Shown: positions 16,504-25,950, numbered from the stretch's first letter. The stretch: 64,000 bases of DNA from Hydrogenovibrio marinus (GCF_013340845.1 NZ_AP020335.1:1612001-1676000); one strand, 5' to 3'. Notes: generated by a model not told the origin, from the sequence alone. Made by a program: numbers and translations.

Positions 16504-19068
16504 TTAAACCAGTTCTTGGACTTGGACGGCGATACCTTCCAACTTGTCCGATTCGTTTGCTGGGCGGATTTGACCGCGCTCAAGGACAAACAACTGCTCC
16601 GCTTTTTCTTCACTGTTGGCGAAAGAACGGAATCGCTTGCGATATTCATCCGACTCAATGGCACGTTTCCAGTCACACTCATAGGTGTCTCTGATGCCTG
16701 CCATTTGCGCTTCCATGGCATCGCCAATGCCCAATGAATCTTCGATCACCACTTTACGCAGATAGTCCAAGCCGCCTTCCAGATTTTCCATCCAGACTGA
16801 AGTACGTTGCAGTCTGTCCGCGGTTTTGACGTAGAACATCAACAAACGGTCGACATACTTAAAGACTTCTTCTTTGCTCAGATCCGTTGCGAACAAATCA
16901 GCATGACGAGGTTTCATGCCGCCATTTCCACACACATACAGGTTCCAACCATTTTCAGTAGCGATAACACCAACATCCTTCGCCTGAGCTTCGGCACACT
17001 CACGCGTACAACCTGAAACGCCCATCTTAATTTTGTGCGGTGAACGTAACCCTTTGTAACGATTTTCCATATCAATCGCCATGGTGACGGAGTCATCTAC
17101 CCCAAAACGACACCAAGTCGAACCGACGCAAGACTTCACGGTACGCAAAGCTTTGGCGTACGCTTGACCAGACTCGAAACCAGCATCTATCAAGGTTTTC
17201 CAGATATCCGGCAAATCATTCATCTGCGCTCCGAACAACACAATGCGCTGACCGCCGTTGACCTTGGTGTAAAGCTTGTATTTCTTAGCGACTTCACCCA
17301 ACACAATCAATTTGTCTGGCGTGATTTCCCCGCCCGGTACACGTGGAATCACCGAGTAAGTGCCATCTTTCTGCATATTCCCCAGATAGTTGTCATTGGT
17401 GTCTTGCAACGGAATCTTGTCGGACTCCAGCGCATAGCTATTCCATAAGGATGCAAAGATACTACCCGCCGCTTGCTTACAAACCGGACAACCATGGCCT
17501 TTACCATGCTTTGTCAGCAACGTATCAAAACTGTGGATTTCCTCTACCTGGCACAAGTGATACAACTCTTGTCGGGTATAGGCAAAGTGCTCGCAAATGT
17601 CGGTATTCACCTCAACACCGCGTTTGGTCAATTCGGCATTCAAGACATTGGTGACCAACTGGGTACAACCGCCACAGCCTGTACAGGCTTGGGTTGAGGA
17701 TTTGATATCCGCCAACGTCTGACAACCGGCATCGACGGCTTGAATCACATCACCTTTGCTTACGGCATAGCAAGAACAAAGCTGTGCGGTTTCCGGCAAA
17801 GCATCGGGACCAAACAGTTCAGAGGCACTGCCATCACGGTTCGGCAGTATCAATGCATCTGGATGCTCGGGTAACTCCATGTCGTTTAACATCAATTGCA
17901 GCAGGTTACCGAAGTCTTCAGCATCCCCCACCAACACTGCACCCAATAGTTTTTTGCCATCCGGTGTGACGACGATTTTCTTGTAGATTTCTTCAGGTCC
18001 ATTTTCGTAAAGATAAGACAAGGCGTTTTCGTCATTACCATGCGGGTCGCCAATAGAGGCGACATCCACACCCATCAACTTCAATTTGGTGCTCATGTCC
18101 GCCCCGGTAAAGGCGTTTTGTTTGAGATTCAATTGATCAACCACCACTTGCGCCATGGCATAGCCCGGTGCGACCAAACCGTAAATCATGCCTTCGTGTA
18201 GCGCACATTCACCAATGGCATAAATCAACGGATCAGACGTCTGGCAAAGGTCGTTGATGACAATCCCGCCGCGAGTGCCCATTTCCAAACCACATTGTTT
18301 CGCCAATTCATCGCGTGGACGAATCCCTGCCGAGAACAACACAATATCCGTTTCCAAAGATTCACCATCGGCGAACTCCATGCGGTTCAAAGCCTCTTCA
18401 CCATCCACAATCTGCTGAGTCGCTTTACTGGCATGAACTTTTACCCCTAGGTTCTCGATTTTGCGTTTCAATAACGCCGCGCCACCTTCATCCAACTGTA
18501 CTGGCATCAAACGAGGTGCGAACTCGACCACATGGGTTTCCAACCCTAAATCTTTAAGCGCTTTGGCCGCTTCCAACCCAAGCAACCCGCCACCAACGAC
18601 AACACCGGTTTTGCTCTTTGACGCCATGGATTGAATCGCATCCAAATCTTCGATGGTACGGTAGACCAAACAACCGTCGCGGTCATTGCCATCAATCGGC
18701 GGAACAAAAGGATAAGACCCAGTTGCCAATACCAAACGGTCATAAGACAAGGTTTGACCTTTTTCAGAAGTCACCGTTTTAGCTTCTCTATCAATGCCAA
18801 CAATCTTGTCGCCCAAGATAATGTTCACACCATGTTCTTCATAGAAACCGGCAGGCACCAAGCAAAGGTCTTCTGCTGTTTTACCAGAAAAATAGGAAGA
18901 CAAATAAACACGGTCATACGCCAATCGACTCTCTTCGCCAAACACCGTCACGTCATAGTTTTGATAGGCTTCGCTCTTCACCAGTTTCTCTATGAAACTG
19001 TGACCTACCATGCCGTTTCCGACCACAATTACTTTGGTTTTATTTGCATTAATCTCTACAGCGCTCAT
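16504..19068 (-). CDS. nirB: Assimilatory nitrite reductase large subunit NirB
   Basis: NirB reduces nitrite to ammonium with NADH. The 854-residue protein has an N-terminal FAD/NAD(P)H module (KVIVVGNGMVGHSFIEKL, later VVVGGGLLGLEAAKALKDLG). A BFD-like [2Fe-2S] domain follows (QLCSCYAVSKGD and QACTGCGGCTQL). The siroheme/[4Fe-4S] C-terminal half holds the cluster cysteines in CVGSTWCRFG and SGCTRECAEAQ. The ATG at 19068 is preferred to the GTG at 19074 because AGGGG lies at a proper distance from it. It follows a second NirB-type flavoprotein gene by 11 bp, so the two are surely cotranscribed. Confidence 0.96.
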   Translation of the reverse strand: MSAVEINANKTKVIVVGNGMVGHSFIEKLVKSEAYQNYDVTVFGEESRLAYDRVYLSSYFSGKTAEDLCLVPAGFYEEHGVNIILGDKIVGIDREAKTVTSEKGQTLSYDRLVLATGSYPFVPPIDGNDRDGCLVYRTIEDLDAIQSMASKSKTGVVVGGGLLGLEAAKALKDLGLETHVVEFAPRLMPVQLDEGGAALLKRKIENLGVKVHASKATQQIVDGEEALNRMEFADGESLETDIVLFSAGIRPRDELAKQCGLEMGTRGGIVINDLCQTSDPLIYAIGECALHEGMIYGLVAPGYAMAQVVVDQLNLKQNAFTGADMSTKLKLMGVDVASIGDPHGNDENALSYLYENGPEEIYKKIVVTPDGKKLLGAVLVGDAEDFGNLLQLMLNDMELPEHPDALILPNRDGSASELFGPDALPETAQLCSCYAVSKGDVIQAVDAGCQTLADIKSSTQACTGCGGCTQLVTNVLNAELTKRGVEVNTDICEHFAYTRQELYHLCQVEEIHSFDTLLTKHGKGHGCPVCKQAAGSIFASLWNSYALESDKIPLQDTNDNYLGNMQKDGTYSVIPRVPGGEITPDKLIVLGEVAKKYKLYTKVNGGQRIVLFGAQMNDLPDIWKTLIDAGFESGQAYAKALRTVKSCVGSTWCRFGVDDSVTMAIDMENRYKGLRSPHKIKMGVSGCTRECAEAQAKDVGVIATENGWNLYVCGNGGMKPRHADLFATDLSKEEVFKYVDRLLMFYVKTADRLQRTSVWMENLEGGLDYLRKVVIEDSLGIGDAMEAQMAGIRDTYECDWKRAIESDEYRKRFRSFANSEEKAEQLFVLERGQIRPANESDKLEGIAVQVQELV

Positions 19069-19079
19069 CTCCACACCCC

Positions 19080-20348
19080 TTACTCATAACCCTGACCGAA
19101 AATCAGGGTATCTCTTAAATTGCTAATATCCACTTGGGCTTTAAGTTTGTCGAATAGCCAGTTGGCATCCGTGACATCACCGAATAACAATGCGCCCACC
19201 AGCTTGTTGTTCTGTAATACAAGCTTCCGATAGATTTGCTGTGCCTTATCACGGAAAACGATAATCTCCTTCTCGTTCTCGCTGTTCTTCCCGGCTTGAT
19301 CGGCACTCCCTTTGAAATCTCCTGCGGAAAACAGGTTAATCCCTGTCACCTTCAACATGGTTGATGTCAACGACCCTTGGTAATCCGCTTGGCAATCCAT
19401 CAACACTTGCGCCAGCACTTCTGCCTGCTCGTAAAGTGGTGCCACCAACCCATAAGTCTCACCGCGGTGTTCATTACACTCCCCAAGGGCATAAACATTG
19501 CCATTGGACGTTTGTAATTGGTCATTCACCAAAATGCCTTTGCTCACATCCAAACCGGCTTTTCTTGCCAGTTCGATGTTTGGTCGAATGCCGACCGCCA
19601 TCACCACCAAATCCGCCGGGATTTGCGTTCCATCATCAAACTGAACCGCTTCGACTTTGCCATTACCCAAAATCGCTGTCGTATTGGCGCCCATCTTGAA
19701 ATTCATTGCGGGAATCTCATCATTCCCCATTTCGAGTTTCGTTCTGAGAAGCTCACCGGCTTCTTCATCCATCTGCATATTCATCAACACCTGACTACGA
19801 TGCACAACCGTGACCTTCATGCCACGCTTGAGCAGCCCGTAGGCGGCTTCCAAGCCCAACAAACCGCCACCGATCACCACGGCATGCTGCTGTGTCTGTG
19901 CAACGGAAATCATGGCTTCCACATCACGGATATCACGAAAACTGACCACGCCCGGCAACTCAGCTCCAGGAACCGGCAACATAAATGGTTTTGACCCAGT
20001 AGCAACCACCAACTTGTCGTAAAAATAGGTTTCACCACAAAACGTGGTCAGCCTTTTTGCACGAACATCTATCGCCGAAATTTGTTTGCCGATATGGATA
20101 TGAATACCATGGGCTTCAAACCAAACTTCATCATGCGTCATGATGTCTGATACGGTTTTTTCACCCGCTAATACCGGTGACAGCATAATGCGGTTATAGC
20201 CGCCGACAGGTTCTTCATTGAACACTTCAATGTCATAGGCAGGCGTTTTAAAACCCTCTCTAGATGCTTCTTGCTCTAACTTGAGCAAATGCTCCAGAAA
20301 ACGCGTTCCCGCCATACCTGCGCCGATTAAAATTAACTTCTGCGTCAT
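19080..20348 (-). CDS. NirB-type FAD/NAD(P)H oxidoreductase (separate flavoprotein)
   Basis: This protein of about 422 residues matches only the FAD/NAD half of NirB. It has KLILIGAGMAGTRFLEHLL, YDIEVFNEEPVGGYNRIMLS, VVIGGGLLGLEAAYGLLKRG and YALGECNEHRGETYGLVAPL. It lacks the iron-sulfur and siroheme domains. Its likely role is NADH-dependent electron supply to NasA (a NasB/NasC-type subunit), since no other such gene is visible, but this is inferred. I chose the ATG at 20348 because CCGGGGG lies 7 bases before it; the ORF opens at 20366. It sits between nrtD and nirB, 33 bp from the ABC gene. Confidence 0.85.
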   Translation of the reverse strand: MTQKLILIGAGMAGTRFLEHLLKLEQEASREGFKTPAYDIEVFNEEPVGGYNRIMLSPVLAGEKTVSDIMTHDEVWFEAHGIHIHIGKQISAIDVRAKRLTTFCGETYFYDKLVVATGSKPFMLPVPGAELPGVVSFRDIRDVEAMISVAQTQQHAVVIGGGLLGLEAAYGLLKRGMKVTVVHRSQVLMNMQMDEEAGELLRTKLEMGNDEIPAMNFKMGANTTAILGNGKVEAVQFDDGTQIPADLVVMAVGIRPNIELARKAGLDVSKGILVNDQLQTSNGNVYALGECNEHRGETYGLVAPLYEQAEVLAQVLMDCQADYQGSLTSTMLKVTGINLFSAGDFKGSADQAGKNSENEKEIIVFRDKAQQIYRKLVLQNNKLVGALLFGDVTDANWLFDKLKAQVDISNLRDTLIFGQGYE

Positions 20349-20381
20349 TTCAACCCCCGGTTTCATTCAATTAGGTGAACC

Positions 20382-21176
20382 TTAGTGTTCGACCTTGCGT
20401 TGCTTCTCGTACAAGAAGCGCAACACTTCCGAACGATAATGGTTATATTGTGGGTCATCCGCCAGCGCCAAGCGGTCACGAGGATGTTCCAACTCAACAT
20501 GTAAAATCTCGCCGATAGTCGCTGCTGGACCATTGGTCATCATCACAATACGATCTGACAACAACACGGCTTCATCAACATCATGGGTAATCATGATGAC
20601 GGTGTTGTTCAAATCCTTTTGGATCTCCATCAACGAGTCCTGTAGATGTGCACGGGTTAAGGCATCCAAAGCGCCGAACGGTTCGTCCATCAACATGATT
20701 TTCGGCTGCATCGCCAAGGCACGCGCAATACCTACACGTTGTTTCATCCCTCCGGAAATCTCATCCGGGCGTTTGTGCATGGCGTGATCCATGTGAACCA
20801 GTTTTAGGTTGTGTTCGATCCATTCTTTCTTTTCCGCCGCAGACTTGGTTCTTTTAAAGACCTGATCCACCGCCAACTCAACGTTTTCATACGCCGTTAA
20901 CCAAGGTAATAACGAATGGTTTTGGAATACCACCGCTCTTTCCGGGCCTGGAGAGTTGACTTCTTTACCATCCAACAGCACGCCACCTTCAGTCGCTTCA
21001 TACAAACCGGCCACGATATTCAGCACCGTTGATTTACCGCAGCCCGAGTGGCCGATAAGGGAAATAAATTCGCCTTGTTCAATTTTCAGATTCACATCCT
21101 GCAAAGCTCTAAACGGCCCTTTCGGTGTGGGAAACTCGATGCCGACATTGGTGAGTTCTAAGTGAACTTCTGACAT
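20382..21176 (-). CDS. nrtD: Nitrate ABC transporter ATP-binding protein
   Basis: The 264-residue ATPase drives nitrate/nitrite import with the permease and binding protein encoded just upstream. Walker A is GHSGCGKST, the signature is ISGGMKQRVGIARAL, Walker B is IMLMDEPFGALD and the switch histidine is in THDVDEAVLL. The set matches the NrtD/SsuB/TauB group of ABC ATPases, and the nitrate role is taken from context. It lacks the extra NrtA-like domain found fused to cyanobacterial NrtC. Spacing to the permease gene is 28 bp. Confidence 0.92.
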   Translation of the reverse strand: MSEVHLELTNVGIEFPTPKGPFRALQDVNLKIEQGEFISLIGHSGCGKSTVLNIVAGLYEATEGGVLLDGKEVNSPGPERAVVFQNHSLLPWLTAYENVELAVDQVFKRTKSAAEKKEWIEHNLKLVHMDHAMHKRPDEISGGMKQRVGIARALAMQPKIMLMDEPFGALDALTRAHLQDSLMEIQKDLNNTVIMITHDVDEAVLLSDRIVMMTNGPAATIGEILHVELEHPRDRLALADDPQYNHYRSEVLRFLYEKQRKVEH

Positions 21177-21204
21177 ATTTTTCTCCTTTAAACTCTATGG
21201 ACGC

Positions 21205-22209
21205 TTAACGCAACGCAACCGATTTATCCCAAGACACTGCACGTTGAATCATCAACATGCCTCTGTCGAGAATAAATCCAACAATACCGATGACAATCAC
21301 CGCCACCATGATGCGCCCTAAAGAGTTGGTGCTCCCGTTTTGGAACTCATCCCATACAAACTTGCCAAGCCCTGGGTTCTGCGCCAGCATTTCTGCAGCG
21401 ATCAATACCATCCAAGCAATCCCTAATGAAATACGTAGTCCTGTGAACATCATTGGAATCGAGCATGGCAACACGATTTTGCGAACGTGCGTCCACCAGC
21501 TCAGTTGCAACACCTGACTGACGTTTTTCAAATCTTGCGTTACAGTCGCCACACCAGCAGCGGTGTTGATAATGGTTGGCCATAGACAACACAACAACAC
21601 GGTGAACATCGAGTTTAAGAAAGCCTTATCGAACATCGGATCATCAGAGGTATAAACTGCGGAAACGACCATGGTCACCAAAGGCAGCCAAGCTAAAGGT
21701 GAAACGGGTTTAAATATCTGTATTAAAGGGTTCATTGCAGAGTAAGCGTTTGAACTTAACCCAATCACAATACCAATCGGAATCGCAATCAACGATGCCA
21801 AGATGAAACCGCTCATCACCGTAATCAAACTACGACCGATTTGATCAAAAAATGTTGGTGGTCCGACATAATCACGGACACGCACCTTAGCATCTGGATT
21901 CTTTTCCAGACGTTTCGCATTACGTTCCTCTTGTCGCTGATAGAACGCTTTTTCTTTTTGGCCTTCCGCTTTTGCCTCGTCTTCCAACGCGACAAATTGC
22001 TGATAGGTTTGAACAGGCCCAGGGAACTGTCCTAAAGAAGTGTGAATGTGAGAAGAGGCCCCCTGCCATAGTAGAAGGAAAACTAATATCCCGGCAAGCG
22101 GCAACCCGATGCTACGAACCATCGCGTTGATTTGACCTTTTCGGTCCTCTCCGATAATGAGCTTGTAAACAGGCTCAACAAAAGACCATTTAAGTGGATT
22201 CATAAGCAT
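21205..22209 (-). CDS. nrtB: Nitrate ABC transporter permease
   Basis: The 334-residue inner-membrane permease has a first transmembrane segment at about 33-50 (GLPLAGILVFLLLW). A long charged periplasmic or loop insert follows (about 75-125, rich in Lys/Glu/Arg). The binding-protein-dependent transport domain comes next, with the ATPase contact loop LRISLGIAWMVLIAAEML near residue 265. The charged insert is typical of proteobacterial NrtB. It lies 171 bp after nrtA, a gap with a long inverted repeat, and is coupled to the ATPase gene downstream. Confidence 0.92.
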   Translation of the reverse strand: MLMNPLKWSFVEPVYKLIIGEDRKGQINAMVRSIGLPLAGILVFLLLWQGASSHIHTSLGQFPGPVQTYQQFVALEDEAKAEGQKEKAFYQRQEERNAKRLEKNPDAKVRVRDYVGPPTFFDQIGRSLITVMSGFILASLIAIPIGIVIGLSSNAYSAMNPLIQIFKPVSPLAWLPLVTMVVSAVYTSDDPMFDKAFLNSMFTVLLCCLWPTIINTAAGVATVTQDLKNVSQVLQLSWWTHVRKIVLPCSIPMMFTGLRISLGIAWMVLIAAEMLAQNPGLGKFVWDEFQNGSTNSLGRIMVAVIVIGIVGFILDRGMLMIQRAVSWDKSVALR

Positions 22210-22227
22210 TCACCTTTGAATAAAAAG

Positions 22228-22341
22228 GACATTGACTGATTCTTCGCGTTACGAGAGGTTAGCCGACAGTAGTAGCAATTAATCGGACACCCAATCTATA
22301 AGGAAGCGAATGGCGTCTTCGCAACGCTCCCAGTCAATGTC
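22228..22341. repeat. Long inverted repeat between nrtA and nrtB
   Basis: GACATTGACTG at 22228-22238 is the exact reverse complement of CAGTCAATGTC at 22331-22341. Smaller matches lie inside, with a GCGT/ACGC stem near 22315. In the polycistronic mRNA this could fold into a branched hairpin. Such structures after a binding-protein gene often stabilise its part of the message and lower permease expression; that role is inferred. Confidence 0.6.
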
Positions 22342-22380
22342 AAAGTTGTTGTTAAAGTTAGTGTTATTAAGTTATTACGA

Positions 22381-23808
22381 TTACGGTTGTTGCTTGTCTT
22401 TCAAACCGATTTTCAAGCTATCGATATAGGCATTCGGTTTTTTCGCATCGTATGGGATGTGATCCATAAAGTCGTCACGCACACCTCGGTAACCATCGGT
22501 TGTGAAAACCGCTGGTTCAAAGTCAGACTTCTTCATTTCACCGTCAGCAATCAAAGACTCAACCGCTTTCTTGTAGATGTCAGGGCGATAGACTTTTTTC
22601 GCCATGTCCTGATACCAGCTATCTGGCTTATAGGTCGGAATTTGACCCCAACGACGCATTTGCGTCATGTACCAGATGGCATCTGAGTAATAAGGATAGG
22701 TTGCGTTATAACGGAAGAACACATTGAAATCCGGCTCTGAACGCTTATCCCCTTTTTCATACTCAAAAGTACCGGTCATAGAGTTGGCGATAACCTTGTA
22801 ATCCGCCCCCACATAGTTAGGTTGAGACAGGATTTTCACCGCCGCAGGACGATTCTTGTTGTTCTGCTCATCCAACCAATAAGCCGCGCGAATCATCGCT
22901 TTAACAATACGAATGGTGGTGTTTGGGTATTTCTCATAAAAGTCTTCTCTCAAACCAAAGACTTTTTCCGGATTGTTGGTTTCGATGGAGTTATCAGAAA
23001 TCACAGGAACCCCAATCCCTTTGAACACGGCCTGTTGGTTCCAAGGTTCACCCACACAGTAACCTTCGATAGTACCGGCTTCCATCGTCGCTGGCATTTG
23101 AGGTGGCGGCGTAACCGATAGCAAAACATCCGCCCCGATGGTTCCAGAAGTATCCCCTTTTTGTGGCGCATACAACCCTGGGTTTAAACCACCAGCTGCC
23201 AACCAATAGCGCAACTCATAGTTATGCGTCGAGACCGGGAATACCATCCCCATCTTGAAAGGTTTACCCGCATCCTTATAGGACTTCACCACTGGCTTCA
23301 ATGCGCTGGCGCTGATTGGGTGAACCGGCTTGCCGTCTTTCATTGGCACGTACTTTTTCATCTCTGCCCAGGTTTTGTTGGAAACAGTAATTGCGTTTCC
23401 GTTCAAATCCATTGAGATGGGTGTAATGATGTGCGCCTTGGTTCCGTAGCCGATTGTCGCGGCAATTGGCTGACCCGCCAACATGTGCGCACCATCCAAC
23501 TCGCCGTCAATAACGCGATCCAACAATACTTTCCAGTTGGCTTGCGCTTCCAAGTTGACATAAAGCCCTTCATCTTCAAAGTAGCCTTTTTCATAAGCGA
23601 TTGCCAAAGGTGCCATATCTGTTAGTTTGATGAATCCGAATTTCAAATCTTCTTTTTCCGGTGCGCCCAACTTATCCGCAGCATAAGAAAGCGGTGAGTA
23701 GGCAACCCCGGACAAAGACATTGCCGTTGCCATGGCAAGTGTTGTTCTCTTCAAAAAATTTCTGCGACTTAACATTTTCGATGTCATGTTCATTTTTGTC
23801 ATTTCCAT
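22381..23808 (-). CDS. nrtA: Nitrate ABC transporter substrate-binding protein (Tat-exported)
   Basis: NrtA captures nitrate/nitrite in the periplasm for NrtBD. The 475-residue protein has a twin-arginine signal: SRRNFLK with Arg15-Arg16, a hydrophobic segment and probable cleavage after Ala43 (SYA-DK). The mature part fits the CmpA/NrtA family: KFGFIKLTDMAPLAIAYEKG, ELDGAHMLAGQPIAATIG and GYCVGEPWNQQAV. AAGGA lies before both ATG 23808 and ATG 23802. The cytoplasmic sensor NasS encoded upstream is a paralogue. A 358-bp promoter/leader region precedes the gene. Confidence 0.95.
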   Translation of the reverse strand: MEMTKMNMTSKMLSRRNFLKRTTLAMATAMSLSGVAYSPLSYAADKLGAPEKEDLKFGFIKLTDMAPLAIAYEKGYFEDEGLYVNLEAQANWKVLLDRVIDGELDGAHMLAGQPIAATIGYGTKAHIITPISMDLNGNAITVSNKTWAEMKKYVPMKDGKPVHPISASALKPVVKSYKDAGKPFKMGMVFPVSTHNYELRYWLAAGGLNPGLYAPQKGDTSGTIGADVLLSVTPPPQMPATMEAGTIEGYCVGEPWNQQAVFKGIGVPVISDNSIETNNPEKVFGLREDFYEKYPNTTIRIVKAMIRAAYWLDEQNNKNRPAAVKILSQPNYVGADYKVIANSMTGTFEYEKGDKRSEPDFNVFFRYNATYPYYSDAIWYMTQMRRWGQIPTYKPDSWYQDMAKKVYRPDIYKKAVESLIADGEMKKSDFEPAVFTTDGYRGVRDDFMDHIPYDAKKPNAYIDSLKIGLKDKQQP

Positions 23809-23920
23809 TTCCTTTATGGTTGTTCCACATATCTTGCCTGATTCGCCTATAAGACTTCGCTGCCTTATGCTCGTCTGTTTTTCATTAATTCAGAGCATTC
23901 AAACCATGAAAAAAAAACCA

Positions 23921-23982
23921 AAAAAAAACGCCCACAAAATCCGCCAATGTTCCATGACGAGATTCTGTGAGCGTCTATACTC
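23921..23982 (-). terminator. Leader attenuator of nrtA (predicted NasT antitermination)
   Basis: On the minus strand ACGCTCACAGAATC pairs with GATTTTGTGGGCGT over 14 bp (with G-U pairs) and is followed by eight T. Overlapping the left arm is GAGT-ATAGAC-GCTC (23969-23982), a 4-bp hairpin with a six-base loop that has A at position 1 and G at position 4, exactly the ANTAR RNA loop rule. The rest of the 358-bp gap (23809-24167) holds the promoter, and I saw no gene in it. Confidence 0.85.
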
Positions 23983-24005
23983 TAAATTAATTTTGATTCT
24001 TAATT

Positions 24006-24130
24006 AGAAAGCTTCAAGCCAAACTAAAATATTTACAATATTTACAACAACTTAACAATATTTCAGCGTTCTATTCACTGCCTTTACTCTACCCATATCA
24101 CAGCAATTGCACCTAAACGTGCACCAAAAT
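24006..24130 (-). promoter_or_regulatory. -24/-12 promoter and NtrC-like box of nrtA
   Basis: TTGGCTTGAAGCTTTCT on the minus strand (24006-24022) has the sigma-54 GG at -24, but TC in place of GC at -12. The same variant stands before the nitrite channel, nasT and the chemoreceptor. TGCACCAAAAT (plus strand, 24120-24130), matching the left half of an NtrC site, begins 98 bp upstream of the promoter. The promoter ends 24 bases before the hexaloop hairpin. Confidence 0.65.
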
Positions 24131-24167
24131 AAATCATGTCTATTAGGAGAAATAAGCGATGTTGATG

Positions 24168-25895
24168 CTACTTAATCAACAAATAGACCGTGGTTAAGAA
24201 GAACACTAGCGACACACTTTTCCAGAAAAGAACAGGATTACGTTCCATTAAAGGTGCTCGTGTTTTGTTTAAAAATACCAGGTTGGGGTGTCGCAAATCA
24301 AAGATGAATTCCGAGATTTCACGGTATCTTTTCATAGGCTCTGGTTGTAACGCTTTTCGTAAAGCCTCATCTATCCAAACAGGGGTATCACGATCTTCTT
24401 CCAACACAGAACGATAGTTCAATTTTCGTTGGTCGGCTCGAGTACGAATCTTGGCAACCTGCGTACCATAAGGCAAACGCCCTGAAAGCAGTTGATAGGC
24501 AATAACCGCCAACGAAAATTGATCGGACCTTGTTGACCCGGCTTCACCCACAAAATATTCCGGTGCAGTATATTGAGCGGTACCCAACAAATCCGGCTGA
24601 TTCAGAGGATTGGCAATTTCCGTTAGACCGGCAACGCGTGTCGAACCAAAGTCGATGATTTTCACCGTACCGCTCTGGTCAATCATGACGTTATTGGGGC
24701 GAATATCTTGATGCAACATTTCCAAGCGGTGAAATGCCCGCAACCCCTTGGCGATTTGCTCGATGATTTTGCGCACCATTTCGACATCCGGCTTAGGGTT
24801 GTCCAACACCCACTGAGCAAGGGTTTGACCTTCGATGTACTCGGTGGTGATATAGAGGTAATGCCGTTTACGGTTCTGCGCACTGGGCTTTAAGACATTC
24901 GCATGATCAATGCGCCTCGCAATCCACTCTTCTAACAAAAAGCGTTGCAAGTAAGCGGCATCTTCACGCAAATCAATGGATGGGACTTTCAACACGACCT
25001 GCTGCTGAGTTTCCAGATCTCGCGCCAGGTAAACATGACTACGGCTGCTGTTATGAATATCGCGCAGGATTTCATAGCCGTCAAACTGCATTCTTGCTTC
25101 CAACCTTGGCGGAAATGGCAATGTCGTCATTTGCTGGTAGACTTCATTCTCATCATAGTCCGGCAAGCTTTCTACTCGAAGCAGTTGCACCGTGAGATTA
25201 TCATCACTGCCCTGATGATATGCTTCGTCTACGATGGCTTTTGCGGCTATGTCCAAGTCGGCGGCATACTGCCGAATCAACTCGACCATCTTTGTGTCAT
25301 CCACAAACTCGTAAATGCCGTCTGTCGCCAGCACAAAAACATCTCCCATATCCAAACGGTGAGTTTGATAATCAATTTCCAACTGGTCCTTCACACCCAA
25401 TGCTCGACTAAGAAAACTTTCTTCTTTTGATAACCAGGTGCGATGGTCTTCGGTCAATTGTTCAAGACTATTCTGGGAGGCTGCAATGCGATAGATGCGG
25501 CTATCACCTGCATGAAAGAGATGGGCGGTCGTTGATTTGAGCACCAGGCTACTGAAAGTACAGACATAACCTTTGTCTTTGTTGTAGCGATATTGGCTAC
25601 GGCGTGTTTGTGCAAACAGCCAGGAGTTGACCGCCAGCAAGACACTTTGCGCAGAGGTTTTCACACTCCAAGCTTCAGACGTGCTGAAGTAATCTGTTAA
25701 AAAACCTTTAACAGCAGTCTCGCTCGCAATCTGACTCACTTGACTGCTGCTGATGCCATCTGCCAAGGCAATGGCAATACCTTTGGAACTTAATAAGGGT
25801 TCTTCAGGAATCAAACTTCCATAAAAATCCTGATTAAGTGCCTTCCGACCTTTGTCAGAATATTGTCCGATAGAAACGTTTAGTTGCTTTGTCAT
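24168..25895 (-). CDS. Fused PP2C phosphatase and Ser/Thr protein kinase, membrane-anchored
   Basis: Residues 1-240 are a PP2C phosphatase with metal-binding aspartates in ALADGISSS, HAGDSRIY, LATDGIYEF and GSDDNLTV. Residues 273-535 are a Hanks-type kinase with Lys303 (VVLKVPS), catalytic Asp397 (HQDIRPNN), Asp415 (IIDFGS) and APE (YTAPEYF). The kinase lacks the usual glycine-rich loop, having EILRDIHNSSRSHVYLA instead. A C-terminal membrane anchor (about 553-573) ends the protein, so both domains face the cytoplasm. It sits between the nitrite channel gene (55 bp) and nrtA. A PP2C-kinase beside nitrate transport genes also occurs in Pseudomonas. Its target is unknown. Confidence 0.9.
   Translation of the reverse strand: MTKQLNVSIGQYSDKGRKALNQDFYGSLIPEEPLLSSKGIAIALADGISSSQVSQIASETAVKGFLTDYFSTSEAWSVKTSAQSVLLAVNSWLFAQTRRSQYRYNKDKGYVCTFSSLVLKSTTAHLFHAGDSRIYRIAASQNSLEQLTEDHRTWLSKEESFLSRALGVKDQLEIDYQTHRLDMGDVFVLATDGIYEFVDDTKMVELIRQYAADLDIAAKAIVDEAYHQGSDDNLTVQLLRVESLPDYDENEVYQQMTTLPFPPRLEARMQFDGYEILRDIHNSSRSHVYLARDLETQQQVVLKVPSIDLREDAAYLQRFLLEEWIARRIDHANVLKPSAQNRKRHYLYITTEYIEGQTLAQWVLDNPKPDVEMVRKIIEQIAKGLRAFHRLEMLHQDIRPNNVMIDQSGTVKIIDFGSTRVAGLTEIANPLNQPDLLGTAQYTAPEYFVGEAGSTRSDQFSLAVIAYQLLSGRLPYGTQVAKIRTRADQRKLNYRSVLEEDRDTPVWIDEALRKALQPEPMKRYREISEFIFDLRHPNLVFLNKTRAPLMERNPVLFWKSVSLVFFLTTVYLLIK
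24273..24288 (+). repeat. Possible degenerate copy of the dispersed repeat
   Basis: The 3' part CCAGGTTGGGG is conserved inside the kinase gene, where it encodes HPNLV on the minus strand, but the 5' part is one base short and diverged. It may be a chance match, because HPN is a usual coding motif at this point of the family. Confidence 0.3.
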
Positions 25896-25950
25896 ACAAA
25901 AAGTAAGACCGCCCCTATATGGGAGCGGCCATCCAGTCGCGCTAAAACGC

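Noticed and set aside
24273-24288. Eleventh full copy of the dispersed repeat in the kinase gene
   Set aside because: Only CCAGGTTGGGG is shared and the encoded HPNLV is normal for this protein position, so it is likely a chance match; listed with low confidence.
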